From Pseudomonas californiensis (GTDB taxonomy: Bacteria; Pseudomonadota; Gammaproteobacteria; Pseudomonadales; Pseudomonadaceae), in contig NZ_JAGTPK010000004.1 of NCBI RefSeq assembly GCF_021147775.1, positions 186,001-250,000 on the forward strand: DNA of 64,000 nt. The letters run 5' to 3'. The notes under the pieces are model-generated. The model saw nothing but the letters and a program-made list of their open reading frames with translations. It had not been told where the DNA came from and did not search any database. The position numbers and the translations under genes are program-made. This document shows, one piece after another, positions 54,863 through 64,000 of this stretch (positions are counted from its first letter, which is position 1; each line of letters opens with the position of its first letter).

Positions 54863-55026
54863 GGCTGAAACAAAAGGGCGCTTGGCAGATACGCCCTTGA
54901 TTATTTTTTTTCAGACACAGCAATTGCTGGCTTGGGCTCAAACTGTTCCCGTACACTTCATAACTGTGCCGGTAATCAGGCATCAAGGTGTACAACAATA
55001 AATCGCCTGTCCGCTGAGGCTGTGTC

Positions 55027-56466
55027 ATGACCAATCTTCTGCTTTATCAACGTATAGCCCAGCAACTGGCCGAAGACATCCGGCGCGGTGTATATCAGCC
55101 GGGTGAGCGTGTGCCGTCGGTTCGCAAAATGAGCTCACAGCTCAATGTCAGTCATGCGACCGTGCTGCAGGCGTATGCGAATCTTGAAGATCAGGGGTTG
55201 ATCCGTGCCCGGCCGCAGTCCGGTTACTATGTTCACCAGACGCCAGCGCTGACGGCTTCAACGCCGGACATCGCTCGGGTCGAGCGTCCTGGGCTGGTCA
55301 CGCGCAGCAGCATCATCCAGCAAGTATTGGAAGAATCGCGTCGCGAGGGTGTCTTCGCCCTGGGAGCGGCGGTGCCACACGTGGACTACCTGCCCGTGCG
55401 TGCACTGCACCAGCAGTTGGCCAAAGTAACGCGCTTTCACAGCCCCCGTGCATTCAGCTATATGTTCAGCCCCGGTTTCGAGCCTTTGCGCAGGCAGGTG
55501 GCTATCCGGATGCGTGACGCCGGTGTGGTGGTCGATCCGTCCGAGGTGGTAATCACGCACGGGTGTGTGGATGCCCTGCAGATGGCGTTGCGAGTACTGA
55601 CCCGTCCGGGCGACCTCATCGCCGCGGAGTCCCCGGCCTATTACGGATTGTTGCAGCTGGCTGATCTGTTGGGCTTGAAGGTCATCGAGATTCCCAGCGA
55701 CCCAGCTACCGGAATCAGCCTGGAAGCGCTGCAACTGGCTGCCAATCAGTGGTCGATCAAAGCGCTGGTACTGACCTCGCGCTTGAGCAACCCCTTGGGT
55801 GGCACAATGCCTGAAGAGCGGCAGAAGAACCTGCTGCGCCTTGCCTCTGATTTTGATATCCAGGTGGTCGAGGATGACGTGTACGGCGAGCTGATGTTTG
55901 AAGTCGGTCGTACCAAGGCGCTAAAGGCGTTCGACCGGTTGGGTAGGGTGCTTTATTGCTCAAGCTTTTCCAAGACGCTGTCACCCGGTGTGCGAATTGG
56001 CTGGATGATTGCTGGCAAGTATCAGGCCGAGATCCAGCGTTTGCAGACATTCAGTACCCATTCTGCTTGCAGCGTGACGCAAATGGGGGTGGCGGCTTAT
56101 CTGGAAAATGGCGGCTATGATCGGCACTTACGGTATATCCGTCTTGAATACCGCAAGAATCTCAGTGCGTATCAGTTGGCTGTGCAGCAATTCTTTCCCG
56201 AGGGCACGCAGATGAGTCGGCCTGCGGGCGGCTTCATTTTGTGGGTCAGCCTGCCTGGGCGCGTCAACACGCAAGAGCTGCATGTGCGAGCGCTGGAGCA
56301 GGGGATCAGCATCGCGCCGGGCCTGATTTTCAGTAATACCGAGCAGTTCAACCACTGCATCCGCCTTAATTGCGGTATGCCCTGGAACAAGGAGGCGGAG
56401 CGGGCGCTGATGACCTTGGGGATGCTCGCGAAACAGTTATGCCAAGAAACAGCCCTGGCCTACTGA
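55027..56466 (+). CDS. MocR-type GntR regulator with aminotransferase domain
   Basis: A 479-residue fusion of a GntR winged helix (QQLAEDIRRGVYQPGERVPS, then HATVLQAYANLEDQGLIRAR) and a class I aminotransferase-like domain from about residue 110. The PLP lysine is in CSSFSKTLSPGVRIGW (near residue 318), so the domain can probably bind PLP. Members sense PLP and amino compounds and regulate neighbouring genes. No adjacent metabolic gene is obvious. GTACAC and GTGTAC half-sites at 54952 and 54989 may be its own binding sites. Confidence 0.9.
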   Translation: MTNLLLYQRIAQQLAEDIRRGVYQPGERVPSVRKMSSQLNVSHATVLQAYANLEDQGLIRARPQSGYYVHQTPALTASTPDIARVERPGLVTRSSIIQQVLEESRREGVFALGAAVPHVDYLPVRALHQQLAKVTRFHSPRAFSYMFSPGFEPLRRQVAIRMRDAGVVVDPSEVVITHGCVDALQMALRVLTRPGDLIAAESPAYYGLLQLADLLGLKVIEIPSDPATGISLEALQLAANQWSIKALVLTSRLSNPLGGTMPEERQKNLLRLASDFDIQVVEDDVYGELMFEVGRTKALKAFDRLGRVLYCSSFSKTLSPGVRIGWMIAGKYQAEIQRLQTFSTHSACSVTQMGVAAYLENGGYDRHLRYIRLEYRKNLSAYQLAVQQFFPEGTQMSRPAGGFILWVSLPGRVNTQELHVRALEQGISIAPGLIFSNTEQFNHCIRLNCGMPWNKEAERALMTLGMLAKQLCQETALAY

Positions 56467-56578
56467 CAGGCGGCTGCTTTTCGTCAAATGCATGGAACTC
56501 TCGGCTTGTCTTGCTGGCCTCAAAAGGACAGCATATAAGCCTTTCTGGCATTGCCACTGTCCTGTCTGATTTCTGCCT

Positions 56579-57280
56579 ATGAATGTTTTTCGCTGTCTGG
56601 GATTATCGATCATTGTTTTGCTGGGCGCCTGTGATGCTCAGGAAACCCCGGTGCCCAAGCCAAAGACTGAAGCTTCGTTCCCCGCACCGACTCCGGCACC
56701 TGCTGCTGCGCCCGCTTCTGTAGAAGCGCGTGATGCGGCGGTAACGCCACCGCCGGATACGGTTCTGGATACCTCGCAGGTCAAAACGCCCGCGAATGTG
56801 CATGAGCTGATGCCCGGTGTGCCTGTGGTGCCCGTCGTGGTGGGCAAGGAGAAGACTGCACCCGTCATGGCGCAGGCCAAATCTGCATCCGGCGCTGGCG
56901 ATGTGTCCTCATCCAAGGCGGCGGCGAAGGGTGGTGCGTCAAAAGAGGGTGCAGCCAAGGCTCCCGCAGGCAAGCGCGAGTTGGCGAAAAACAATGGAAA
57001 GTCTGCCAAAGCGACCAATTCCAAGGATTTGCGTCGTCCCAAACTCGATCTGAGCCTGCCGCCCGAACTGGTCAAGGAGCTCGAACCGCCTTCCAACGTG
57101 ATCACTGCCAAGCGCAAGCCGTTGCTGCCGCCCATGTTCAGTACCAAGGATGCTGCTTCGGACCCTAGTGCATTTGAACTGAACGGGCGTCTCCTCTCCA
57201 ATGAGATGCAGCTTCAGATGCGCAACGAAAGCCGTCGAGATGTAGAGGGTGCTGCGCTGGACTTCAAATTCAAGCAGTAA
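56579..57280 (+). CDS. Ala/Pro/Lys-rich lipoprotein of unknown function
   Basis: A 233-residue protein with a lipoprotein signal (SIIVLLGAC, Cys near residue 19). The mature chain is low in complexity: a Pro/Ala segment (about 25-60), a Lys/Ala/Gly/Ser segment (about 95-150), then a more ordered C-terminus (LDLSLPPELVKELEPPSNVI, ELNGRLLSNEMQLQMRNESR). The composition resembles wall- or periplasm-spanning linkers. I do not recognise a domain. Similar low-complexity proteins are sometimes misnamed translation factors because of Ala/Lys runs. Confidence 0.75.
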   Translation: MNVFRCLGLSIIVLLGACDAQETPVPKPKTEASFPAPTPAPAAAPASVEARDAAVTPPPDTVLDTSQVKTPANVHELMPGVPVVPVVVGKEKTAPVMAQAKSASGAGDVSSSKAAAKGGASKEGAAKAPAGKRELAKNNGKSAKATNSKDLRRPKLDLSLPPELVKELEPPSNVITAKRKPLLPPMFSTKDAASDPSAFELNGRLLSNEMQLQMRNESRRDVEGAALDFKFKQ

Positions 57281-57372
57281 GGCCCTGTCCTTGGTCCAGT
57301 ACGTCATTTTCATACGGTCGTTTTACCGGGTACTCTCTGCTTTCCCCAATCAGTCAGCCTAGGTGTCGAGTC

Positions 57373-57630
57373 ATGGACTGCCGCTCCGGGTGCGGTGCAT
57401 GCTGCATCGCTCCCTCCATTACATCCCCTATACCCGGCATGCCGGAAGGCAAGCCTGCAGGTGAGCGCTGCCTGCACCTGTCAGTGAGGTTTTTGTGTGA
57501 TCTGTTTGGCAAGCCTGAGCGGCCTGCGGTATGCAGCCAGTTCAAGGCGGCCGAAGACGTGTGCGGTAGTGACCGGGATGATGCGATTCGACTGATAGGC
57601 TGGTGGGAAAAGGCAACTACAGTCGCCTGA
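57373..57630 (+). CDS. YkgJ-family cysteine-cluster protein
   Basis: An 85-residue protein with the N-terminal cluster MDCRSGCGACCIAPSI and further Cys in GERCLHLS, FLCDL, VCSQF and DVCGS, typical of UPF0153/YkgJ proteins thought to bind zinc or an iron-sulfur cluster. The function is unknown. It ends 56 bp before the START-domain gene, in the same direction. Confidence 0.85.
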   Translation: MDCRSGCGACCIAPSITSPIPGMPEGKPAGERCLHLSVRFLCDLFGKPERPAVCSQFKAAEDVCGSDRDDAIRLIGWWEKATTVA

Positions 57631-57686
57631 AATTCATATTTGAGTGCAATTGTTTTATCGACATTTCAACAATAAGGAATAAAACA

Positions 57687-58292
57687 ATGGGTTCGCTGTA
57701 TCGCATGGCTGCTGCTTGTGGTTTGGCTGTAATGCTGGTCGGCGTGGCGCAGGCCGACGATTGGCAGGTGGCTAAAAATGAGGATGGCATCAAGGTATCA
57801 CTCAGTGATGTACCGGGTTCCAAATACAAGGCCTACCAAGGCATCACGGTGATTAATGCCAGTGTCAGCAAGCTTCGGGCTCTTCAGGAGGACGTCGCAG
57901 GCGCTTGTGCATGGATCCATGAGTGTCAATTGCAGAAAGTGCTCAAATTCGAGGGTGACAAGGCCTGGACCTATACGCGTTTCAATACACCATGGCCTGT
58001 GACGCCCCGGGATTCAGTGCTGTTGATCACCACCGTTGAAGGGGCGGATGGCAGTATCACGCGCAATCTCGAAGAGCAGCCTAACTACATACCGGAAGAA
58101 AAGGGTTATGTGCGCGTTACAGAGGTAAAGGGGTTCTGGAAGCTGGTACCCAAGGGGCCGAATCAGACCGAAGTGACCTACCAGGTGCATACCGAGCCAG
58201 GCGGAAGTGTGCCTTCGATGATCGCCAACAAGTTTGTAGTCGATGCGCCGTTCAATACCCTCAAGGCACTGAGGGAGAGGGCTGCCAAGTAA
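57687..58292 (+). CDS. secreted START-domain lipid-binding protein
   Basis: A 201-residue protein with a signal peptide (MAAACGLAVMLVGVAQA, cleaved before DDWQ) and a bacterial START/polyketide-cyclase-like domain (SKYKAYQGITVINASVSKLR, PWPVTPRDSVLLITTVEG, GFWKLVPKGPNQTEVTYQVH). Such proteins bind hydrophobic ligands in a deep pocket, and here it would be periplasmic. AAGGAA supports ATG 57687; the frame is open to 57603 but without a start signal. Ligand unknown. Confidence 0.87.
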   Translation: MGSLYRMAAACGLAVMLVGVAQADDWQVAKNEDGIKVSLSDVPGSKYKAYQGITVINASVSKLRALQEDVAGACAWIHECQLQKVLKFEGDKAWTYTRFNTPWPVTPRDSVLLITTVEGADGSITRNLEEQPNYIPEEKGYVRVTEVKGFWKLVPKGPNQTEVTYQVHTEPGGSVPSMIANKFVVDAPFNTLKALRERAAK

Positions 58293-58313
58293 ATTTAATA
58301 CTCAGCGATCATG

Positions 58314-58344
58314 AAAAAGGGCTGCCAATGGCAGCCCTTTTTTG
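58314..58344. terminator. bidirectional terminator between the START gene and gltA
   Basis: AAAGGGCTGCC and GGCAGCCCTTT form a perfect stem with A and T runs on opposite sides, so it can stop both convergent transcripts. Confidence 0.92.
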
Positions 58345-58359
58345 TACTCGTTGTCCCGC

Positions 58360-59649
58360 TTATTTGCGGTCCTTGAGTTCCACGATGTCGCGTTGCACAT
58401 TGCCGGTGTAGAGCTGGCGCGGGCGACCGATCTTGTAAGGGCTGGAGAGCATTTCTTTCCAGTGCGAGATCCAGCCGACAGTCCGCGCCAGAGCGAAGAT
58501 CACGGTGAACATGCTGGTTGGAATGCCGATAGCCTTCAGGATGATGCCCGAGTAGAAGTCAACGTTCGGGTACAGCGAGCGCTCGATGAAGTACGGATCG
58601 GTCAGGGCGATCTCTTCGAGGCGCATGGCCAGCTCAAGCTGAGGATCGTTCTTGATGCCCAGTTCTTTCAGTACTTCGTCGCAAGTCTGTTTCATCACAG
58701 TCGCGCGCGGGTCACGGTTCTTGTAGACCCGGTGACCGAAGCCCATAAGCTTGAACGGATCGTTCTTGTCCTTGGCCTTGGCGATGAAGGTGTCGATGTT
58801 CGAGACATCGCCAATTTCGTCGAGCATGGTCAGTACGGCTTCGTTGGCACCACCGTGGGCCGGGCCCCAGAGTGCTGCGATGCCAGCTGCGATACAGGCA
58901 AACGGGTTTGCACCCGAAGAGCCTGCCATCCGTACGGTCGACGTCGAAGCATTTTGCTCGTGGTCGGCGTGGAGGATAAAAATCTTGTCCATGGCCTTGG
59001 CAAGCACCGGGCTGATGGGTTTGATCTCGCACGGTGTGTTGAACATCATGTGCAGGAAGTTTTCAGCGTAGCTCAGGTCGTTGCGCGGGTACATCATGGG
59101 CTGGCCCATGGAGTACTTGTAAACCATGGCTGCCAGCGTCGGCATCTTGGCAACCAGGCGCACGGCCGAGATTTCACGATGCTGCGGGTTATTGATGTCC
59201 AGCGAGTCGTGGTAAAACGCCGACAGGGCGCCGACTACGCCGCACATGACCGCCATCGGGTGCGCATCACGGCGGAAGCCGTTGAAGAAGGTCTTGAGCT
59301 GTTCGTGGACCATCGTGTGGTTCTTGACCACGGCTACGAACTGGGCTTTCTGCTCGGCGGTCGGCAGTTCGCCGTTGAGCAGCAGGTAGCAGGTTTCCAG
59401 GTAATCGGACTGCTGGGCCAGTTGTTCGATAGGGTAGCCGCGGTGAAGCAGAATTCCGTTGTCACCATCGATGTAGGTGATCTTCGACTCGCAAGAGGCG
59501 GTCGACATGAAGCCCGGGTCGAATGTGAAGCGGCCGGTGGCGGTCAGACCGCGTACGTCGATCACGTCCGGACCCACTGTACCGGTCAGAATTGGCAGCT
59601 CGACGGGGGCAGCACCCTCGATGATCAACTGCGCTTTTTTGTCAGCCAT
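58360..59649 (-). CDS. gltA: citrate synthase
   Basis: Condenses acetyl-CoA with oxaloacetate at the entry to the TCA cycle. The 429-residue protein is of the type II (NADH-sensitive, hexameric) Gram-negative class. The catalytic residues are visible: His in [13 protein letters not shown], His in [15 protein letters not shown], and Asp in [17 protein letters not shown] ribosome site precedes the ATG. It is divergent from sdhCDAB, 349 bp apart, the normal Pseudomonas layout. Confidence 0.97.
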   Translation of the reverse strand: MADKKAQLIIEGAAPVELPILTGTVGPDVIDVRGLTATGRFTFDPGFMSTASCESKITYIDGDNGILLHRGYPIEQLAQQSDYLETCYLLLNGELPTAEQKAQFVAVVKNHTMVHEQLKTFFNGFRRDAHPMAVMCGVVGALSAFYHDSLDINNPQHREISAVRLVAKMPTLAAMVYKYSMGQPMMYPRNDLSYAENFLHMMFNTPCEIKPISPVLAKAMDKIFILHADHEQNASTSTVRMAGSSGANPFACIAAGIAALWGPAHGGANEAVLTMLDEIGDVSNIDTFIAKAKDKNDPFKLMGFGHRVYKNRDPRATVMKQTCDEVLKELGIKNDPQLELAMRLEEIALTDPYFIERSLYPNVDFYSGIILKAIGIPTSMFTVIFALARTVGWISHWKEMLSSPYKIGRPRQLYTGNVQRDIVELKDRK

Positions 59650-59707
59650 GTGGCCTCCTATTTATGCTTCAAATCATCAGACAGGCCCCCCACGCAGGGC
59701 CCGCATC

Positions 59708-59735
59708 ACTATAGTGAGATAAATTCTAAAGTCAA
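59708..59735 (-). promoter_or_regulatory. sigma-70 promoter of gltA
   Basis: On the minus strand TTGACT (59735-59730), 16 bp, TATAGT (59713-59708), giving a leader of about 50 bases. The -10 lies within a perfect 12-bp palindrome TCACTATAGTGA (59706-59717) that may be an operator. Confidence 0.75.
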
Positions 59736-59849
59736 TTTGCCTAAAGTCGTGTTCCGTAAGGCCTTTGGGTGGCTTTTTACAGACCGTTTCCCGCCGTTTA
59801 CGCCTTTTATCCCAGCAAAGCAATCCGCTATTGGCGGTAAGTCTGTGCG

Positions 59850-59878
59850 TTGTCATTAGTAGCCTAACTGTCTATACT
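59850..59878 (+). promoter_or_regulatory. sigma-70 promoter of sdhCDAB
   Basis: TTGTCA (59850) and TATACT (59873) are 17 bp apart. The start site would be near 59885, about 114 bp before the sdhC GTG. Confidence 0.75.
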
Positions 59879-59998
59879 CGGCGTCCGACCGCCAAGGGCT
59901 TTTGGCCCGTTCCAAGGGGGTCGTCACTTCCTGGGTGGTGGGTACCTGACCAGTGCACTTCCCAACAACTTGCCCTGATTGTTAGGGGCTCTTCAAGT

Positions 59999-60385
59999 GT
60001 GAAAAAAGCCGTGAATAGCCAACGACCTGTAAATCTAGACCTAAGGACCATCAAGCTCCCAGTCACCGCTTACACGTCCATCCTTCACCGCATCTCCGGT
60101 GTCATCCTCTTTGTCGGTATTGCAATCATGCTGTATGCAATGGACAAGTCGCTGGCGTCCGAAGAAGGCTTTGGTGAAGTCAAGGCGTGTCTGACCAGCC
60201 CGCTGGCCAAGCTTGTTATCTGGGGGCTGCTGTCAGCCCTGCTGTATCACCTGGTGGCCGGCGTTCGCCACCTGATCATGGACACGGGGGTTGGCGAGAC
60301 GCTGGAAGGCGGCAAGCTGGGTTCCAAAATCGTTATCGCGGTTTCCGTGGTTCTGATTCTTCTGGCGGGAGTATGGATATGGTAA
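59999..60385 (+). CDS. sdhC: succinate dehydrogenase cytochrome b556 subunit
   Basis: Inner-membrane anchor subunit of complex II, sharing haem b and the quinone site with SdhD. The 128-residue protein has three helices and the family motif TAYTSILHRISGVILF (quinone-site Ser/Arg), with the haem His in YHLVAGVRHLIMD. It begins with GTG (59999), preceded by AGGGG. A second GTG at 60011 is possible, but the first gives the usual KKAVNSQRPVNLDLRT start. It overlaps sdhD by 7 bp. Confidence 0.93.
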   Translation: MKKAVNSQRPVNLDLRTIKLPVTAYTSILHRISGVILFVGIAIMLYAMDKSLASEEGFGEVKACLTSPLAKLVIWGLLSALLYHLVAGVRHLIMDTGVGETLEGGKLGSKIVIAVSVVLILLAGVWIW

Positions 60386-60747
60386 CCAACGTCACCAACC
60401 TTTCACGTTCGGGCCTCTATGACTGGATGGCGCAGCGTGTATCGGCAGTCGTGCTGGCGGCTTATTTCATCTTCCTGATCGGATACATCGTCGTACACCC
60501 GGGTCTGAGCTATGCCCAATGGCACGATCTGTTCGCAAACAACTGGATGCGTATCTTCAGTCTGCTGGCCCTCGTTGCCCTGGGCGCTCATGCCTGGGTA
60601 GGCATGTGGACCATCGCGACCGACTACCTGACGCCGATGGCGCTGGGCAAGTCGGCCACTGCAGTACGTTTTCTGTTCCAGGCGGTATGCGGCGTTCTGA
60701 TGTTCGCCTACTTCGTCTGGGGCGTGCAGATTCTTTGGGGTATCTGA
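60379..60747 (+). CDS. sdhD: succinate dehydrogenase membrane anchor subunit
   Basis: Second membrane anchor of complex II, 122 residues with three helices. The N-terminal motif SGLYDWMAQRVSAVVLAAYF and the haem His in ALGAHAWVGMWTIATDYL are characteristic. The ATG at 60379 lies in the end of sdhC; an in-frame ATG two codons earlier (60373) is equally open. Three bases separate it from sdhA. Confidence 0.94.
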   Translation: MVTNVTNLSRSGLYDWMAQRVSAVVLAAYFIFLIGYIVVHPGLSYAQWHDLFANNWMRIFSLLALVALGAHAWVGMWTIATDYLTPMALGKSATAVRFLFQAVCGVLMFAYFVWGVQILWGI

Positions 60748-60750
60748 TCC

Positions 60751-62523
60751 ATGGCTAACACAAATACGCTTTCGTTCGATGCCATCATTATCGGTGGCGG
60801 CGGTGCAGGCATGCGTGCTGCACTGCAACTGGCTCAGGGCGGTCACAAGACTGCCGTGGTCACCAAGGTGTTCCCGACTCGCTCGCACACCGTTTCCGCT
60901 CAGGGTGGCATCACCTGTGCCATCGCTTCGGCCGACCCGAACGATGACTGGCGTTGGCACATGTACGATACCGTCAAGGGTTCCGACTACATCGGTGATC
61001 AGGACGCTATCGAGTACATGTGTTCCGTGGGTCCTGAGGCGGTATTCGAGCTCGAGCACATGGGCCTGCCGTTCTCCCGTACCGAGCAGGGCCGCATCTA
61101 TCAGCGTCCGTTCGGTGGTCAGTCCAAGGACTTCGGCAAGGGCGGTCAGGCTGCTCGTACCTGCGCTGCAGCCGACCGTACCGGTCACGCACTGCTGCAC
61201 ACGCTGTATCAGGCCAACCTCAAGGCTGGCACTGTATTCCTGAACGAATACTATGCAGTGGATCTGGTAAAAAACCAGGACGGCGCGTTCGTCGGCATCA
61301 TCGCTATCTGCATCGAAACAGGCGAAACCTCGTACATCCGTGCCAATGCAACGGTACTGGCTACCGGTGGCGCAGGTCGTATCTACTCGTCTACCACCAA
61401 TGCCCTGATCAATACCGGTGACGGCATTGGCATGGCACTGCGTGCCGGTGTTCCGGTTCAGGACATCGAAATGTGGCAGTTCCACCCGACCGGCATTGCT
61501 GGCGCAGGTGTACTGGTCACTGAAGGTTGCCGCGGTGAAGGTGGTTACCTCATCAACAAGCACGGCGAGCGTTTCATGGAGCGCTATGCGCCCAACGCCA
61601 AAGACCTTGCTGGTCGTGACGTGGTTGCTCGCTCGATGGTCAAAGAGATCATTGCCGGCAACGGTTGCGGTCCGGACGGCGACCACGTGATGCTCAAGCT
61701 CGATCACCTGGGCGAAGAAGTCTTGCACAGCCGTCTGCCTGGCATCATGGAGCTGTCCAAGACGTTTGCACACGTCGACCCTGCGTCTGCACCGATTCCT
61801 GTCGTACCGACCTGCCACTACATGATGGGCGGCGTTGCCACCAACATTCACGGTCAGGCGATCACTCAGGACGCTGCTGGCACCGACCAGATCATTCCAG
61901 GTCTGTTCGCTGTAGGTGAAGTAGCCTGCGTATCGGTTCACGGCGCCAACCGTCTGGGTGGCAACTCGCTGCTCGACCTGGTGGTCTTCGGTCGTGCTGC
62001 GGGTATCCACCTGGAGCAGGCTCTGCGTGAAGGCGTCGATTACGCCCGCGCCTCGCAGTCCGACATCGACGCCGCTCTGGCGCGTCTTGCCGGCCTGAAC
62101 GAGCGCACGACTGGCGAAGACGTGGCTACGCTGCGTAAAGAACTGCAAAGCTGCATGCAGAACTACTTCGGTGTATTCCGTACTGGTGAATACATGCAGA
62201 AGGGTATTGCCCAGTTGGCAGATCTGCGCACCCGCATCGCCAACGTCAAGATCAACGACAAGAGCCAGGCGTTCAACACTGCCCGTATCGAAGCACTCGA
62301 ATTGCAGAACCTGCTGGAAGTGGCCGAAGCAACCGCGATTGCAGCAGAGCATCGTAAAGAATCTCGCGGCGCTCACGCCCGTGAGGACTTCGAAGATCGC
62401 GACGACGAAAACTGGCTGTGCCACACCCTGTACTTCCCGGGTGACAAGCGTGTAACCAAGCGTGCCGTGAACTTCTCGCCGAAAACTGTTCCGACTTTTG
62501 AACCTAAGATTCGGACTTATTAA
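60751..62523 (+). CDS. sdhA: succinate dehydrogenase flavoprotein subunit
   Basis: Catalytic subunit of complex II with covalently bound FAD, 590 residues. The FAD motif is [17 protein letters not shown] and the flavinylated His is in [11 protein letters not shown]. The substrate region is [23 protein letters not shown], and the active-site Arg/His region is [23 protein letters not shown]. It is followed by sdhB after 12 bp. Confidence 0.98.
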   Translation: MANTNTLSFDAIIIGGGGAGMRAALQLAQGGHKTAVVTKVFPTRSHTVSAQGGITCAIASADPNDDWRWHMYDTVKGSDYIGDQDAIEYMCSVGPEAVFELEHMGLPFSRTEQGRIYQRPFGGQSKDFGKGGQAARTCAAADRTGHALLHTLYQANLKAGTVFLNEYYAVDLVKNQDGAFVGIIAICIETGETSYIRANATVLATGGAGRIYSSTTNALINTGDGIGMALRAGVPVQDIEMWQFHPTGIAGAGVLVTEGCRGEGGYLINKHGERFMERYAPNAKDLAGRDVVARSMVKEIIAGNGCGPDGDHVMLKLDHLGEEVLHSRLPGIMELSKTFAHVDPASAPIPVVPTCHYMMGGVATNIHGQAITQDAAGTDQIIPGLFAVGEVACVSVHGANRLGGNSLLDLVVFGRAAGIHLEQALREGVDYARASQSDIDAALARLAGLNERTTGEDVATLRKELQSCMQNYFGVFRTGEYMQKGIAQLADLRTRIANVKINDKSQAFNTARIEALELQNLLEVAEATAIAAEHRKESRGAHAREDFEDRDDENWLCHTLYFPGDKRVTKRAVNFSPKTVPTFEPKIRTY

Positions 62524-62535
62524 GGGGTGACCGAT

Positions 62536-63240
62536 ATGTTGCAAGTCAGTGTTTATCGTTACAACCCTGATCAGGACGCAGCGCCGTTCATGCAGGACTT
62601 CCAGGTCGATACCGGTGGTAAAGACTTGATGGTGCTGGACGTGCTGGCTCTGGTCAAAGAACAGGACGAAGGTTTCTCATACCGTCGCTCATGCCGCGAA
62701 GGTGTGTGCGGTTCTGACGGCATGAACATCAACGGCAAGAACGGCCTGGCATGCATTACGCCGCTGTCTGACGTGGTGAAGAAGGGCAAGCTGATCGTAC
62801 GTCCGCTGCCTGGTTTGCCAGTCATCCGAGACCTGGTCGTCGATATGAGCATCTTCTACAAGCAATACGAGAAGGTGAAGCCGTTCCTGCAGAACGATAC
62901 TCCGGCCCCGGCCATCGAGCGTCTGCAGACCCCTGAAGAGCGCGAGAAGCTGGACGGTCTGTACGAGTGCATCCTGTGCGCTTGCTGCTCGACTTCCTGC
63001 CCGTCCTTCTGGTGGAACCCTGACAAGTTCCTGGGCCCTGCTGCACTGCTGCAAGCCTACCGTTTCCTGGCTGACAGCCGTGACACCCGGACCACCGAGC
63101 GTCTGGCTTCACTGGATGATCCGTTCAGCGTGTTCCGCTGCCGCGGGATCATGAACTGCGTAAACGTTTGCCCGAAAGGCCTTAACCCTACCAAGGCTAT
63201 CGGTCACGTACGCAACATGCTTCTGCAAAACGGCGTCTGA
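62536..63240 (+). CDS. sdhB: succinate dehydrogenase iron-sulfur subunit
   Basis: Electron-transfer subunit of complex II, 234 residues, with three clusters: 2Fe-2S (SCREGVCGSDGMNING), 4Fe-4S (CILCACCSTSCPSFWWN) and 3Fe-4S (CRGIMNCVNVCPKGLNP). An AAGGGGTGA ribosome site sits six bases before ATG 62536, so the GTG at 62527 within it is not the start. Confidence 0.97.
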   Translation: MLQVSVYRYNPDQDAAPFMQDFQVDTGGKDLMVLDVLALVKEQDEGFSYRRSCREGVCGSDGMNINGKNGLACITPLSDVVKKGKLIVRPLPGLPVIRDLVVDMSIFYKQYEKVKPFLQNDTPAPAIERLQTPEEREKLDGLYECILCACCSTSCPSFWWNPDKFLGPAALLQAYRFLADSRDTRTTERLASLDDPFSVFRCRGIMNCVNVCPKGLNPTKAIGHVRNMLLQNGV

Positions 63241-63499
63241 TTCATCGCTTTACCTGTTACATCGTTGCAATGAAATGACCGCGGCGCAGGCTTCAACCGG
63301 CGCCGTGGTTTTAACCTGAGCAGTAGCTCGCAAAGCTGCCGCTCTTATTTTGAAGAAATGAGACCAGCAGGGGCATCCGGGCTGGTACCCGGACTATCTG
63401 CGTGATCCATGGTGACTTGATACAGTCGCTGCACACGACTATCTCAGGATTGCTTTGGCGTCTTCGCCGGTGGTGTCCCCTTACCGAGGGTGACCAAGC
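63241..63499 (+). other. sdhB-sucA intergenic leader
   Basis: These 259 bp hold no gene. A conserved leader motif (sucA-II) has been described before sucA in pseudomonads, and this is where it would lie. I could not confirm its consensus, but near the start codon GGT..CCC can pair with GGG..ACC around the ribosome site GAGGG. Confidence 0.35.
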
Positions 63500-64000
63500 A
63501 TGCAAGAAAGCGTGATGCAGCGCATGTGGAACAGTGCCCACCTATCCGGTGGTAACGCTGCCTATGTGGAAGAGCTCTATGAGCTCTACCTGCACGACCC
63601 TAACGCTGTGCCAGAAGAATGGCGCACCTACTTTCAGAAGTTGCCAGCAGACGGCAGCTCTGCCACCGATGTATCGCACTCAACGATTCGCGATCATTTC
63701 GTGTTGCTGGCCAAAAACCAGCGCCGCGCTCAACCGGTATCTGCCGGGAGCGTGAGCAGCGAGCACGAGAAGAAGCAGGTTGAAGTGCTGCGGCTTATCC
63801 AGGCTTATCGTATGCGTGGCCATCAGGCTGCCCAGCTCGATCCGCTGGGTCTGTGGCAGCGTCCTGCGCCAGCTGATCTGTCGATCAATCATTACGGCTT
63901 GACCAATGCCGATCTGGACACGACTTTCCGTGCCGGCGACTTGTTCATCGGCAAAGAGGAAGCGAGCCTACGCGAAATTCACGAAGCGTTGCAGCAGACA
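63500..64000 (+). CDS. sucA: 2-oxoglutarate dehydrogenase E1 component (5' part)
   Basis: Thiamine-diphosphate-dependent E1 subunit of the oxoglutarate dehydrogenase complex. The first 167 codons are present and the rest lies beyond the window. The N-terminus (MQESVMQRMWNSAHLSGGNA, then VEELYELYLHDPNAVPEEWR) is the E2-binding region of the family, followed by IQAYRMRGHQAAQLDPLGLW. GAGGGTG precedes the ATG. Its place after sdhCDAB is the standard Pseudomonas order. Confidence 0.95.
   Translation, partial: MQESVMQRMWNSAHLSGGNAAYVEELYELYLHDPNAVPEEWRTYFQKLPADGSSATDVSHSTIRDHFVLLAKNQRRAQPVSAGSVSSEHEKKQVEVLRLIQAYRMRGHQAAQLDPLGLWQRPAPADLSINHYGLTNADLDTTFRAGDLFIGKEEASLREIHEALQQT

Noticed and set aside
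1..64000. Mobile element, prophage, CRISPR or toxin-antitoxin island
   Set aside because: No transposase, integrase, direct-repeat array or toxin-like gene pair was found. The tRNA array has no partial tRNA copy or integrase beside it.

Overview
The window is an unbroken stretch of Pseudomonas chromosome, most likely from the P. syringae species complex. This rests on recognising protein families and gene orders: pvdS with the fpvGHJKCDEF ferripyoverdine-processing operon; ptxS with kguEKTD; gltX followed by tRNA-Ala/tRNA-Glu pairs; leuCD-methyltransferase-leuB-asd; etfD/etfBA; and gltA back-to-back with sdhCDAB-sucA. No search was run. I see no insertion sequence, integrase, prophage or CRISPR array. 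The window is mostly core metabolism plus iron-uptake and sugar-acid modules.

Layout. 1-8.2 kb: a partial AraC regulator, dusA, a UspA protein, a four-gene two-component operon whose genes all overlap by 4 bp (GAF histidine kinase, NarL-type regulator, CHASE3/PAS hybrid kinase, stand-alone receiver), and a secreted DUF4440-like protein. 8.2-18.1 kb: iron. pvdS (with a Fur box) lies only 463 bp from fpvF. The complete fpv operon follows, then a TonB-dependent receptor broken by one extra base in a G5 run but still preceded by a PvdS-type promoter. The large pyoverdine synthetase genes usually found beside pvdS are not here. 18.5-23.8 kb: 2-ketogluconate use (kguEKTD, ptxS) with two PtxS palindromes. 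23.9-32.6 kb: a Gln-rich hydrophilic protein, an aromatic aminotransferase, uvrB, gltX, a duplicated tRNA-Ala/tRNA-Glu array, a thioesterase, dusC, and ibpA behind a sigma-32 promoter and a ROSE-like RNA thermometer. 32.7-41.4 kb: a PAS-PAS-GGDEF-EAL protein with six 7-bp tandem repeats upstream, a LysR regulator, and leuC-leuD-methyltransferase-leuB-asd. 41.4-48.8 kb: galactonate catabolism (dgoK, dgoA, dgoD, transporter, IclR regulator) and an alcohol dehydrogenase divergent from a YqhC-like AraC regulator. 48.8-58.3 kb: etfD divergent from etfBA with a PsrA-like operator, then envelope proteins, a MocR regulator and a START-domain protein. 58.3-64 kb: gltA, sdhCDAB and the start of sucA.

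How it fits together. The kgu and dgo modules feed sugar acids into central carbon metabolism, and the ETF genes and the TCA block carry electrons and carbon onward. The iron block would release iron from ferripyoverdine in the periplasm, import it, and regulate this through Fur and PvdS. However, the adjacent receptor is interrupted and the synthesis genes are absent locally, so the strain may have reduced or relocated pyoverdine functions.
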